From Chloroflexi bacterium CFX6 (GTDB taxonomy: Bacteria > Chloroflexota > Anaerolineae > Anaerolineales > Villigracilaceae), in contig SZPG01000005.1 in assembly GCA_030263595.1 (NCBI GenBank), positions 35,787 to 99,786 on the forward strand: a DNA stretch of 64,000 nucleotides, read 5' to 3'. Under the pieces are notes generated by a model. It had not been told where the DNA came from. It worked only from the letters and a program-made list of their open reading frames with translations, and did no database searches. Below are positions 51,140-60,008 of the stretch, in pieces (position 1 is the first letter of the stretch; every line of letters begins with the position of its first letter). A program made the translations under genes and the position numbers.

Positions 51140-52807
51140 GTGTTCCATAAGAATAAAAAAATCATCGTTATTATTGTCGCCCTGGCTGCCATTTTGCTGA
51201 TCGTTGACAGATATTATTGGGCGCAAATTTCACAGTGGCGGGAGGACCAGGCAACAAACATCTGGCTGGGGTACACTGCCAAGATCGGAGATATGCCTGT
51301 TGGATTGATCAGTTCCAGGAATATCCCCAACCCTAACGGAATGCTGCTATTAGGTTCGATCCTAAGTATTCTCCCTAATCTGCTTTCCATTAGTTTTTTT
51401 CTAGGCATCGTTCAAATCATCTTGTTGGTACTTGTCGGATGGAGGGCATTTGGTCGGGAATGGCAGTATTCCCTTTTGGTGATCATTCCGCCTCTCGTTT
51501 CAATTGTTCTTCGATCGAGTTCAATCGAGTTCTGGAATCAATACATTATCACACTACCCAACATATTTTTTATCTATTGGGCTTTGAAGTATCTACAGGA
51601 CAGGTCACTCTGGAACATATTACCCATCACAATCCTTACCTTGATGGCACCGTCCCTTTATCTGGCAGGAATTGTCAATGCTCTGGCGATGACCGCTCTG
51701 ACATTGGGTCTTGTAATATTTGCACGACCTCGAATGGAAGATTTCTGGTTTGTGGTTATATTAATTCTGGCGGTAATTTTCACCTCAATCTATCTGACAT
51801 GGATACCCTATTTTCAAAATGTGCCGCTGGAACAGCTTTTGAACTACAACAAGGTAAGATCGGGGCCAGTGGCAATGTTTCGTGTCGCATGGGAATCACT
51901 GTTTGATCTTCCAATCTACACAACCTTTCAGTGGGCTGAAAAATCAACCATCGAAAAAGCGATCAAACATGCCGATCCAAGGCTCATCTCCTTCTCAACA
52001 CAAATTCTTATAAGGTTGGTCGGCAGAATATATCTGGCTCAGGCCGTATTTGCATTTCTGACGTTCGCTTATGCGCTCATTGATACACTGCGAAAAAACA
52101 GACAAGAACAAATCTCCGGCAGTATTGTCAATATTTCGGCTGCAAGGATCGTCCTTCTTTCGGCAGCTTTCATTGTGGTCTCTGTCACATTTTCTTCTTG
52201 GCTTGAGGGGCCTTCCTGGGTCGATGGCCAACGGCCGGATCAATTTGTCCAATTCCTACCCATGTTCCTTTACATTATTTTCCCGCTGCCATTCGTGATC
52301 ATCTCAGAGGGATTGACGAAAAAAATCGTTTCACGGATATCTTTTGTCGTACTGGTATTGTTCGTCTTGGCCAATTTATTTGCCGGGTTTGGGATGATAC
52401 ACGACCATCTCGTATATCGCGGGGATGTATTGACCGATGCAGATGTTCCACTGACCAACAAGATGCGGGTTATAGAATTTATCGCGGAAGATTGGAGCAG
52501 GCATTCATCATCCAATATCATCCCTGTTGATTATGATATTGGAGGGGATAAATGGGACCTGTTTCCACAGTCCGGGAACGGGTTATTGCAATGGTACCCC
52601 GCCCCCATGACCGAAGGTCGTTACTTCGATTATGAACTTCTCCGCCGCTATGGTTTGACGAACCAACAGGAGGGAATCCAACTCAGGTCATTTGGCGATG
52701 CAAGGTACCTGATCACCTACGCATTCGAAAGCCCCCCGCAGCCCAATGGCAGAAAGATCAGCCATTATATTTTTGGGCGTCTACGAGTCAGTATTCTGGA
52801 TCAATAA
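51140..52807 (+). CDS. Polytopic membrane protein of unknown function (B of an AT-rich pair)
   Basis: 555 residues from GTG 51140, preceded by AAAGGA. The N-terminal signal-anchor IIVIIVALAAILLIVDRYYW is followed by about eleven membrane helices, then an extracytoplasmic C-terminal domain (GGDKWDLFPQSGNGLLQWYP ... QLRSFGDARYLITY). The layout (many helices plus a globular outer tail) recalls GT-C-type membrane glycosyltransferases, but no diagnostic motif is seen. Codon use and AT content resemble gene A and differ from the rest of the window, which suggests joint horizontal acquisition. Confidence 0.6.
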   Translation: MFHKNKKIIVIIVALAAILLIVDRYYWAQISQWREDQATNIWLGYTAKIGDMPVGLISSRNIPNPNGMLLLGSILSILPNLLSISFFLGIVQIILLVLVGWRAFGREWQYSLLVIIPPLVSIVLRSSSIEFWNQYIITLPNIFFIYWALKYLQDRSLWNILPITILTLMAPSLYLAGIVNALAMTALTLGLVIFARPRMEDFWFVVILILAVIFTSIYLTWIPYFQNVPLEQLLNYNKVRSGPVAMFRVAWESLFDLPIYTTFQWAEKSTIEKAIKHADPRLISFSTQILIRLVGRIYLAQAVFAFLTFAYALIDTLRKNRQEQISGSIVNISAARIVLLSAAFIVVSVTFSSWLEGPSWVDGQRPDQFVQFLPMFLYIIFPLPFVIISEGLTKKIVSRISFVVLVLFVLANLFAGFGMIHDHLVYRGDVLTDADVPLTNKMRVIEFIAEDWSRHSSSNIIPVDYDIGGDKWDLFPQSGNGLLQWYPAPMTEGRYFDYELLRRYGLTNQQEGIQLRSFGDARYLITYAFESPPQPNGRKISHYIFGRLRVSILDQ

Positions 52808-52812
52808 AACAG

Positions 52813-52837
52813 GAGACCCCGGCGTTACCGGGGTCTC
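52813..52837. terminator. Bidirectional rho-independent-like terminator
   Basis: Perfect 10-bp stem GAGACCCCGG / CCGGGGTCTC with a 5-nt loop. It lies between the stop of the plus-strand membrane protein and the stop of the converging minus-strand LPNTG protein. The minus-strand exit continues CTGTTTTATT. Confidence 0.85.
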
Positions 52838-52857
52838 ATCATTTACACAAGAAACGT

Positions 52858-53403
52858 CTATCGCACCGGCGCCGCCCGCAGCCTTCTCACCAGGAGGATC
52901 ACGACAACGAGCGCCAGCGCCACGGCAAACATGGCCGGCAAACCCACTTCATCCGCAAAGCCGGTGTTCGGCAGGGCTGTGGAGGTGGGAATGATCGTCT
53001 GCGTGGAGGCGGCGATCTGCGTGAACGCCGCGCCGACGGTGGCGGTGGCGGGATTCGCCGTCTCGGTCGGGGTCGCCGTCGCTTCGGCGATGACAGGCGT
53101 ATTCGTCGGAGGAACCGTGGCGGTCGCCTGATCAGCCTGCGCCTGAACGACGACGGCGGTCTGCGTCAACGCGGCTTGCACGGTCGCTTCCTGTTCCACG
53201 GCTCTCACCTGCGAGGTGGCATTCGCCGACTGAGCGGCATTGTAGTTGAAGAGCGCGTAACCGCCCACACAGAGTAGGACAACCAGGATCAGCACCCCCA
53301 GACCGCCCGCCACGAACAGGAAGGTACGGTTGCTGGATTCCTCCGGCGCTTCGGCTTCTTCATCGAAGGTTTCATCGAAATCGTCTAGATTGCCAGTTGA
53401 CAT
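52858..53403 (-). CDS. Bitopic membrane protein with LPNTG sorting-like C-terminus
   Basis: 181 residues. An acidic N-terminus (DDFDETFDEEAEAPEE) is followed by a helix FVAGGLGVLILVVLLCVGGY (about 31-50), an Ala/Gln-rich coiled region and a Thr/Pro-rich linker (VPPTNTPVIAEATATPTETA). Then LPNTG at 144-148, a hydrophobic helix (154-172) and RRLR follow, the three-part signal of sortase substrates. Having two membrane segments is unusual for a sortase substrate. No sortase gene is in the window. It could instead be a spacer-like membrane protein whose LPNTG is fortuitous. Confidence 0.7.
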   Translation of the reverse strand: MSTGNLDDFDETFDEEAEAPEESSNRTFLFVAGGLGVLILVVLLCVGGYALFNYNAAQSANATSQVRAVEQEATVQAALTQTAVVVQAQADQATATVPPTNTPVIAEATATPTETANPATATVGAAFTQIAASTQTIIPTSTALPNTGFADEVGLPAMFAVALALVVVILLVRRLRAAPVR

Positions 53404-53437
53404 GTTGCACTCTCCTCATCAGCATCGCATGGAGCGA

Positions 53438-54493
53438 TTATCCCACAACTTCGAGATTAACCAAAGGCACGAGCGCGGTTTCGCCGTTTTCGAGTTTCAC
53501 CTCCGCCGCAGGGGCGCGCAAACCGCTGGGCAGTTTGCCGAGTCCATCGGGCAGGTCTGCGATCGAGCCGATCATGCCGGCATGTGGCGAGCGTCGCAGG
53601 CGCACTTTCTGACCGACGGCGAACGGGACGAAATCCTCCGCCTCCTCCGGTTCATTCTCCACCTGTTTCGGGATGACCACCTCGGGACGCCCTCCGCTGT
53701 AACGGTCCGGGAACTCGGCGTTCACGGTCACTTCATTCTTGTTATGGGTCGGCAGTAATTGGAACGCGGCTGAGTTCATCGGCATCGCGCCGAAGCCATC
53801 CAACACCAGGATCGGATACTTCATCTGCATGGCGGGCTGGATCAGCGAGGCGTTCAGGCTCGAAATGATCAAACCGCGCACCGGCATCTCCGCCGCAGCG
53901 CGCAGGGTTTCCTGGTCGCGCACGTGACCGCCCAGGATCACCGACCCGCGCAGGCTCACGTCCAGGCGGTCGGCGGTCAACACGTCGTCCTCCTTTTCGA
54001 TCAGGCTGGTCATCAAACCGTTCTCGACGCGCCCGTTGCCCCACGTCCCCTGGATCAACGCGCCCACCGTGCGGATCACTACGCCGCGTTCGGGGACGAT
54101 CCGCGTCACCACGCCGGGCAAGCCTGCGCGCAATTCGATGCGCGCCTCGCCCACTTCCATCAGGACCTGCCCGCTGCCAGCCACCATCACGCGCCCGGCG
54201 CGCGGCGCCTTGATGGCGCGAGAGATGAATCCGCCGTTCTCTGCAATCACCGCGCCCTGCGACAGGCGGTCGCCTTCCTTGACCTTGATCATCTTATCGG
54301 CGACTTTTGCTGTGACACCGAACGCGCGCGCCACGTCGAGCAGGATATGTTCGCGCGCAAAGGTCGCCTCCGCCACCACGTCCGTCGGGTTGACCTTCTG
54401 GTTGACGCTGGCGTTCACCTTCCCTGCCACAGGCAGGACGCGCTCGCGCACGATCGTGGTCAGGGGTAAAACGTGCAGGACTGGAGCCAACAT
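53438..54493 (-). CDS. Barrel/hybrid-motif protein with C-terminal KOW-like segment, unknown function
   Basis: About 351 residues from ATG 54493, 4 nt after the upstream MutL-like gene. The N-terminal part (VRERVLPVAGKVNASVNQKV, VKEGDRLSQGAVIAENGGFI, RAPRAGRVMVAGSGQVLMEV-like) has the Gly-turn pattern of biotinyl/lipoyl-type hybrid barrels, though without the modified Lys. A Rossmann-like middle (ILGGHVRDQETLRAAAEMPV, MQMKYPILVLDGFGAMPMNS) leads to a C-terminal KOW-like stretch VGQKVRLRRSPHAGMIGSIA. I do not recognise a named family. It is the last gene of the seven-gene operon. Confidence 0.65.
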   Translation of the reverse strand: MLAPVLHVLPLTTIVRERVLPVAGKVNASVNQKVNPTDVVAEATFAREHILLDVARAFGVTAKVADKMIKVKEGDRLSQGAVIAENGGFISRAIKAPRAGRVMVAGSGQVLMEVGEARIELRAGLPGVVTRIVPERGVVIRTVGALIQGTWGNGRVENGLMTSLIEKEDDVLTADRLDVSLRGSVILGGHVRDQETLRAAAEMPVRGLIISSLNASLIQPAMQMKYPILVLDGFGAMPMNSAAFQLLPTHNKNEVTVNAEFPDRYSGGRPEVVIPKQVENEPEEAEDFVPFAVGQKVRLRRSPHAGMIGSIADLPDGLGKLPSGLRAPAAEVKLENGETALVPLVNLEVVG

Positions 54494-54497
54494 CCGC

Positions 54498-56249
54498 CTA
54501 CCCTCCCACCGTGTAATACCACTTCTTGATCGTCTCGCGGCGGCGGACCGGATCGGACGGCAACTGCAACGGACGCCCGCGCCCGTCAATGACCACGCCC
54601 AGCGCGCCGCCCGTTACCGTGACGCTCCCGCTTCTTCCGGGACCCAAGCCTGCGTCCGCGCGCTGAAGCGGCTGCAAACTGAGACGCGCGCTCTGCCCGC
54701 TCGACAACGGCAAAACCTCCAGCCCGCCGAACTTCAAGTCCACGCGCGCGTCCGTCCCGTCGCTGTAGGTCATCTTCGCGCGCAGGATCTGCTCGCCGTA
54801 CTTCGCGGAGGCAGCCACCGAAACGACCGTCCCCAAGCCGATGAACGCGCCCGAATCGATCACCTGCACCGGCAGGTAATTATTTCGCGCTGCGGCGACG
54901 CCGAGCAGGGGCAGCAGGTTATTCTGGTCAATCAATATCGGGAGGATGCCGACCGGCTGGATCGCATCCAGCAGCATCAACAAACTCTGTCCCAGCGACA
55001 ATCCATCGCTCACCGCGCCGCCCCCTGCAATGATCAGATCCAACGGGGGCAGGACCTCTCTCGAAGCCTGACCGCCGGATGGGAAAGACCTTCGCGCCGC
55101 GCGCACCGCAAGGTACATGGCTTGGCGCGCAATCGCCTGGGCGATCGCCTGGTCGTCGCTCGTCGCGGGGAGCGTGCCGGGATACAGGGATTTCTGGAAC
55201 AGGTACTCGCGCAGGGTGTTCGGGGAAATGTCCAAAGGCAGCCAGCGCATGATGCTCTCGAGATCCGTGTGCTGCAACAGACCGGACAGATTCTCGCCCA
55301 GACCGAACTGGGGATACGTCCGCAATACGAGATCGCCTCCGAAGCCAGCCGCCACCGTGGTCGCCGACGCGCCGATGTTCACGCTCAACAAGCCCCGCGT
55401 GGATTCGTATTGACGGCTGAGAAAACGAACCATCCGACCCTGCGCGTACGACGTGGGCAGGATGTTCCCGCCGGTCCACATGTTCAATTCGTCCACGCCC
55501 TTCAATTGTCTTTGGCGGAGATTGACGAACAGCGCCGCAAGTTCACCGCTCGCGGACGTCGCGTCCTCCTCGTCGAGCGCAGGGCGGACGTTGTGACTGA
55601 TCTTCAACAGGCCGGCGTGTTCGCCCAGCAATTCCTGGACGTCCCCGTCAAGTTCCCGGTTGCCCGCGTACAGCGCCATCGGACGCTTTTGCCGGGGCAT
55701 CAGGTAGCACGCCAGGCCGACCGTTTCCAGCATCTTCATCATGGAACGGGACGCGCCGCCGTCCGTGCCGCCGGTCAGGATCACCAGGTCGGGACGGGCG
55801 CGCAGGATCGCGTCCAATTGCTGATCGGGTTTGCGATGATCGGAAAGATCGAGCGCCTCCACCACGCGCGAGTATGTGGATTCAGCCAGGTGACGCGCGC
55901 TCTCCATCGAAACGTCCGTGAGCAGACCGACGATCACCGTCCTCACGATGGGACCCGCCGAGATGGTCGCAACCACCGAGTCCACGCCGGAACCGTCGGG
56001 CTGGGAGGGAGCTATCAGGTTGCCGTCCTGTCCCAACAGCCTCCCGCCCGTGACCTCCTGCAAGCTGGAGATCGCTTCGCGCACGCCGAGGCCGATATCC
56101 CTGAACGGGGCTTCGGCGGTGGAAGGCGCCCTGCCCGCGGCGACGAAGCGATACTGCCCTTCGACCACGTCGAACAGCGCCGCGCGGGTCGTGGCTGAAC
56201 CGACCTCGATGGCAAGAATGGATTCGTTCTGGACAAGGGATGTTGGCAT
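54498..56249 (-). CDS. MutL-family (GlmL-like) ASKHA ATPase-fold protein
   Basis: 583 residues. ASKHA nucleotide-binding elements are visible: phosphate-1 SILAIEVGSATTRAALFDVV (residues about 10-29), phosphate-2 GLLSVNIGASATTVAAGFGG (about 285) and the adenosine-like LDLIIAGGGAVSDGLSLGQS. PDLVILTGGTDGGASRSMMK is characteristic of the glutamate-mutase MutL family, whose members accompany B12-dependent mutases. Here the neighbours are membrane and zinc-ribbon proteins, not mutase subunits, so a different role is likely. A C-terminal domain of about 150 residues (SGQSARLSLQPLQRADAGLG) is beta-rich. The start is ATG 56249. Confidence 0.8.
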   Translation of the reverse strand: MPTSLVQNESILAIEVGSATTRAALFDVVEGQYRFVAAGRAPSTAEAPFRDIGLGVREAISSLQEVTGGRLLGQDGNLIAPSQPDGSGVDSVVATISAGPIVRTVIVGLLTDVSMESARHLAESTYSRVVEALDLSDHRKPDQQLDAILRARPDLVILTGGTDGGASRSMMKMLETVGLACYLMPRQKRPMALYAGNRELDGDVQELLGEHAGLLKISHNVRPALDEEDATSASGELAALFVNLRQRQLKGVDELNMWTGGNILPTSYAQGRMVRFLSRQYESTRGLLSVNIGASATTVAAGFGGDLVLRTYPQFGLGENLSGLLQHTDLESIMRWLPLDISPNTLREYLFQKSLYPGTLPATSDDQAIAQAIARQAMYLAVRAARRSFPSGGQASREVLPPLDLIIAGGGAVSDGLSLGQSLLMLLDAIQPVGILPILIDQNNLLPLLGVAAARNNYLPVQVIDSGAFIGLGTVVSVAASAKYGEQILRAKMTYSDGTDARVDLKFGGLEVLPLSSGQSARLSLQPLQRADAGLGPGRSGSVTVTGGALGVVIDGRGRPLQLPSDPVRRRETIKKWYYTVGG

Positions 56250-56253
56250 GGCG

Positions 56254-56913
56254 TTATAGACCCAATACCGATCTCACGAAATTGAACATCGAAATCAGGC
56301 GTTCGATCATGGCAGTCAACGCCGCCATGTACACCCCGGCGAACAACACGCCGAACGTCACCGCGATGATGATGCGTCCCAGCCATGCCAACGCCTCGAG
56401 GATGGAGTTACGTTTGACCGAGCCGTCCGCGGCGCGCTGCGCGCCGAACTGGAAATACACCAGCGTCAGGACCGTTCCGGTCAGCATGACCCCGCCCTCG
56501 ACCAGGCCGAAGAGCGACGGGGAATTCAACGCCTCCATCGAAGCCTGAGCCTGGGGGATCAACGTCCCAGCCAATGCCCCGCCGACGGCGGTCGCCGCGC
56601 CGACGCCGACCAGCACAGCCATCGCGAAATTCCCCATCCAGGAGAGGCGCGGGGAAAGTTTCGCCAGGAGCGTCGCCGCAAGGAAAAACGGAATAAGCCC
56701 GATCAATAATTGCGCGGGATCGTTCAATGGAAGCGATTGAAATTTCGCAAGGAGGACGTCTTCCACGATCACAGCGGCGGCGTAACCGGAAGCGACCCCG
56801 ATGAAAAGATAAACGGCGACGCGAAACAAGGGATTATCGCCGATGAGATAACTGAACACCATCAGGGTAAGGATGAGACCGATGAACGCGGAGATCACTT
56901 CGATGGAGACCAT
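56254..56913 (-). CDS. Polytopic membrane protein, unknown function
   Basis: 219 residues with about six hydrophobic segments: VISAFIGLILTLMVFSYLIG, VAVYLFIGVASGYAAAVIVE, LLIGLIPFFLAATLLAKLSP, MGNFAMAVLVGVGAATAVGG, LTGTVLTLVYFQFG and IIIAVTFGVLFAGVYMAALT. The gene lies 3 nt downstream of the zinc-ribbon gene and 4 nt upstream of the MutL-like gene. Together with 59388-60008 it would provide the integral membrane part of an assembly. No motif allows a transport or enzyme assignment. Confidence 0.75.
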   Translation of the reverse strand: MVSIEVISAFIGLILTLMVFSYLIGDNPLFRVAVYLFIGVASGYAAAVIVEDVLLAKFQSLPLNDPAQLLIGLIPFFLAATLLAKLSPRLSWMGNFAMAVLVGVGAATAVGGALAGTLIPQAQASMEALNSPSLFGLVEGGVMLTGTVLTLVYFQFGAQRAADGSVKRNSILEALAWLGRIIIAVTFGVLFAGVYMAALTAMIERLISMFNFVRSVLGL

Positions 56914-56916
56914 GTC

Positions 56917-59388
56917 CTATCCCTGTTCCGCCTCCGCGCGGCGTTCGCGGAACCGCATCAGTAGGCTCCATACGCTCCCGAAAACAATGGCAAGGATCGC
57001 CATCATCAAGCCGATCCCGAAAGCGTCCCAGTACGCCCGCGCGATACCCGGGCGGGAGACGTTCACGAGTTCGTATTTCGCCGCGTCGTAGAGGCCGTTG
57101 ACCATGATGTCCACCTGACCGGAGGCGACGTACGGCTCGAGCATGGGACCCGATTGCGCGCTGGAAACCACGATCAGGGGTTTGGCGGCGATCTCGGAAC
57201 CTGCGGCTTCCAATTGCTCCACCCAAACGCGCGCCGTTTCCGCGTTATCGGTCATCAGGACGACGGCGGCAAATTGGGAAAAACCGTTCGCGGGATTTTC
57301 GATGAACCCCAACACGCCCGCAGACCCGCCGGGCAGGAACCCCAGGTTGAAATACTGCTCGTTGGATTGATAGCCGAGTCCGCCGCCCGCCACCGGAACG
57401 CCGACCTTCGTATTGACCATCAACCGATCCACCAACGCGGATCCGTTCGGCGACATGGAAACGAACGTGAACGTGGAGTGACGCGCCAACGCCAGTTGAT
57501 CCAGCAGGGGTCCCGCCGCGGCTTCCAGTTCGCCGGCGAAGGAGGGCTCGTAATCCACGACGACGAGCGCAGGGGAGGCATCGGGGATGGTCGAAACGAG
57601 GTTGGATAGTTCCGCGGAGGGACTGATGGGCATGATCCGCAAACCCAGCCCGATCACGACGCTCAATACCACGAGGAATATGGCGGAGAGCGCCCAACGC
57701 AACATGCGCTGGGGCGAAACGACCGGCGCCGCCTTGCGTTCCCGCGCCAGCGTTTCACCGGCGATGATCTGCTCGAGCAGGGTCGCGCCCGCCTGCTGCT
57801 CATCTGTAACTTGTAACTTTAGCGAGAGGGTCTTGGGGCGGAGCGACGAACCAATCGGGGCGAGCGGGATGACGCCGCTGAATCCAGCCAGCGGACCTTC
57901 GCGCTCGGTGACCCGATCGGCGCTGCCCGCGATCTCGCCTTCGATCGCCGAGTCCACCGGACGCATGGCTTGCACCCACGAAGGCAGTTCCACAGGCGCA
58001 AGGGATTCCTCGGCGGGAGCGGCGGCTGGAAGGGATTCTGCAGGCGGGGCTTCGGCGCTTTCGGGTTCGCGCGAAAGCCAGTCGGGCATTTCCATGTCGA
58101 AGAGCGCGTCCAGGTCCTGGGCGGAGGATGAGGAGGCGTCGGCTGGGGGGGATTCAAAAGCCGGTTGAGCAGGGGCAGGCTCCTCCTGAGTCGGAGCGCC
58201 GGGTTCCTCCGATGGTTGTTCTCCCTGCGCGCGGCTTTGTTCGGCAAACCAATCCCTCGAAGCCGCGCCGGGGGGCGGCATGGAGGGTTCTTCGAGCGCG
58301 TTCAACAGCCAGTCCGGGGCGGCGTCCCGCATCGCTTCGTCGTTGAGCATTTCATTGAGAGGCGCTGTGCGGAATGGTTTTGAGGCGCTTATCGTCGTTT
58401 CGGAGTCTTGAGCGCCTTCCTCGGTAAACGCCGGAGAGGTTGTCTCGGAGGGTTCGGTCCCGCCGAGATCGCTCAACCACTTCAAATCATCCTCCGAGAA
58501 CAACGGCTGTCCCGGCGCCGGCTCCCCGGCGGCGGGTTCCGTCGCGCCGCCCAGTTGGTCCAACCAACTCAAATCCTCCTCGGAGGAAGCCGGTTGCGAA
58601 GGGGCGGATTCTTCGAACGCAGGGGCGGAGGCGGCGCCGAGATTTTTCAACCAGTCCGGATTCTCCTCGGAGGAGGAAGCGAAATCGGAGCCTGCCTCCC
58701 CTTGTGGCTCGGGGGTTTCTTCTATCTTTTTGGAGGCGGCTTCCAGTTCGTGAAGCCAGCTCAAGTCCTCGGGTTCCTTTTCCGCTGGCGGTTCCGTTTC
58801 CTGGGCGTTGAACGACTCGAGGTCCTTCATCCATTCCTCGCCGCCGGAAGCATCGCCCGTTTCCTCCACGCTGAACGGCGCGGCTGGCTCGGCAGATGCC
58901 TGCGAGAACCAGTCGGTCAATTCGTCCTTTGATTCGGAGGGCGGTTCCTCCCGCATCGGTTCGCCCGTTTCCTGTTCTTCGAATTGGGAGAAGAAATTGG
59001 AGGGTTTGCCCCCAGCCTCCGACGACGGCTTGGGCGTCTCCCCTTTCTCTTCCTCCGGCTGGATTTCCTTCAACCAATCGGGGACTTCCTCTTCGTCCGA
59101 ATCCGCCTGCGACATGAGTCCTGCCAAAAGGTCGGGCGGTTCTTCCTTCTGGACCCGGGAGGTGATCGGCGACTGAAGGGCATCGTCCGCCGCCTCAGCC
59201 TTTCCCTGCTCGCGCGCGTCCTTCAGCCAATCCGGCAGGATCTGTTCCAACTCGCCCGTATCCTTCTTGGTCGGTTCCTCCCCAATGTGAAGCATGGACT
59301 CGGACTTCAACGGCGACTGGCAGAACTGGCAGGCATCCAGGAAGTCCGGGTTCGGGTTGCCGCAATTGGAGCAGATGATGTCGGGCAT
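56917..59388 (-). CDS. Zinc-ribbon protein with twelve Trp motifs and membrane-anchored C-terminal domain
   Basis: 823 residues. A zinc ribbon sits at the N-terminus, ICSNCGNPNPDFLDACQFCQ (Cys 6, 9, 20, 23). Residues 40-480 are acidic, Pro/Glu/Ser-rich and probably disordered, with Trp at about 54, 105, 160, 186, 211, 246, 275, 304, 360, 380, 437 and 471. Most are in the pattern (P/L)xWLxxL (LPDWLKDA, LSWLDQLGG, LKWLSDLGG). A helix WALSAIFLVVLSVVIGLGLR near 570 crosses the membrane, followed by a folded domain (SPALVVVDYEPSFAGELEAA ... FAAVVLMTDNAETARVWVEQ) and a final helix near 785-808. Function unknown; it looks like a cytosolic scaffold tethered to an outer domain. Confidence 0.8.
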   Translation of the reverse strand: MPDIICSNCGNPNPDFLDACQFCQSPLKSESMLHIGEEPTKKDTGELEQILPDWLKDAREQGKAEAADDALQSPITSRVQKEEPPDLLAGLMSQADSDEEEVPDWLKEIQPEEEKGETPKPSSEAGGKPSNFFSQFEEQETGEPMREEPPSESKDELTDWFSQASAEPAAPFSVEETGDASGGEEWMKDLESFNAQETEPPAEKEPEDLSWLHELEAASKKIEETPEPQGEAGSDFASSSEENPDWLKNLGAASAPAFEESAPSQPASSEEDLSWLDQLGGATEPAAGEPAPGQPLFSEDDLKWLSDLGGTEPSETTSPAFTEEGAQDSETTISASKPFRTAPLNEMLNDEAMRDAAPDWLLNALEEPSMPPPGAASRDWFAEQSRAQGEQPSEEPGAPTQEEPAPAQPAFESPPADASSSSAQDLDALFDMEMPDWLSREPESAEAPPAESLPAAAPAEESLAPVELPSWVQAMRPVDSAIEGEIAGSADRVTEREGPLAGFSGVIPLAPIGSSLRPKTLSLKLQVTDEQQAGATLLEQIIAGETLARERKAAPVVSPQRMLRWALSAIFLVVLSVVIGLGLRIMPISPSAELSNLVSTIPDASPALVVVDYEPSFAGELEAAAGPLLDQLALARHSTFTFVSMSPNGSALVDRLMVNTKVGVPVAGGGLGYQSNEQYFNLGFLPGGSAGVLGFIENPANGFSQFAAVVLMTDNAETARVWVEQLEAAGSEIAAKPLIVVSSAQSGPMLEPYVASGQVDIMVNGLYDAAKYELVNVSRPGIARAYWDAFGIGLMMAILAIVFGSVWSLLMRFRERRAEAEQG

Positions 59389-60008
59389 TATTTACCCCCG
59401 TATGGACGATCAATGCCGAATAGAACGCGCAGGCCGGTGAGCAGCGTCCCCAACGCCACGCCGATCAAAAGCCCGCGCGCGCCGCCGTTCGAGATCATTC
59501 CCGCAATGCCAAGGATCAATTGATCCAGCACAGGGATGGGACCGAACGGCGTCGGCATGACCGCGATGAGGAACAGGACGACCGTCACGAGGAAGATCAC
59601 GCCCATCACGTCTGCGCGGCGGCGAAGCAGGCGGATGCTCGCGTAGACCAGCGTCACGGCGAGGATCGCGAGGAGCGAGGCTTCCACCGGGACGATGACC
59701 GCCTCCACAGCCACGCGCATCATCGAGTGATCGGGTCCGAACACCAGACCCAAGCCGAACGTAACGATGAGTGAAATTACAAGCAATGCCCCATACATTC
59801 CGCCCTTCTGTTTGGTCCGCGTCTTTTCCATCTGTACGGAAACGAGATTAAGGATGCCCACCAGCACAGCCATGCCCGCGATGATGATCGCCCAATCGGT
59901 CAGGATGAAGCGCAATTGATCCAGCATCGTGAGTTCCGGGAGGAAATATCCCGCGAGGATGATGAGACCGGAGGCAATGGCAAGGGCGGCGGCAAGGATG
60001 CGCATCAT
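59388..60008 (-). CDS. Polytopic membrane protein, unknown function
   Basis: 206 residues, about six helices: ILAAALAIASGLIILAGYFL, IILTDWAIIIAGM-like segment, GALLVISLIVTFGLGLVFGP, ASLLAILAVTLVYASIRLLR, VMGVIFLVTVVLFLIAVMPT and the Gly-rich ILGIAGMISNGGARGLLIGV. Start and stop each overlap the adjacent genes by one base (TAATG/TGATG), so translation is tightly coupled. It resembles the 56254-56913 protein in design but not obviously in sequence. No family recognised. Confidence 0.75.
   Translation of the reverse strand: MMRILAAALAIASGLIILAGYFLPELTMLDQLRFILTDWAIIIAGMAVLVGILNLVSVQMEKTRTKQKGGMYGALLVISLIVTFGLGLVFGPDHSMMRVAVEAVIVPVEASLLAILAVTLVYASIRLLRRRADVMGVIFLVTVVLFLIAVMPTPFGPIPVLDQLILGIAGMISNGGARGLLIGVALGTLLTGLRVLFGIDRPYGGK

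Noticed and set aside
54036..56198. 720-codon plus-strand open frame
   Set aside because: Antisense to the MutL-like and barrel-protein genes; composition is Arg/Gln/His-rich with no domain.
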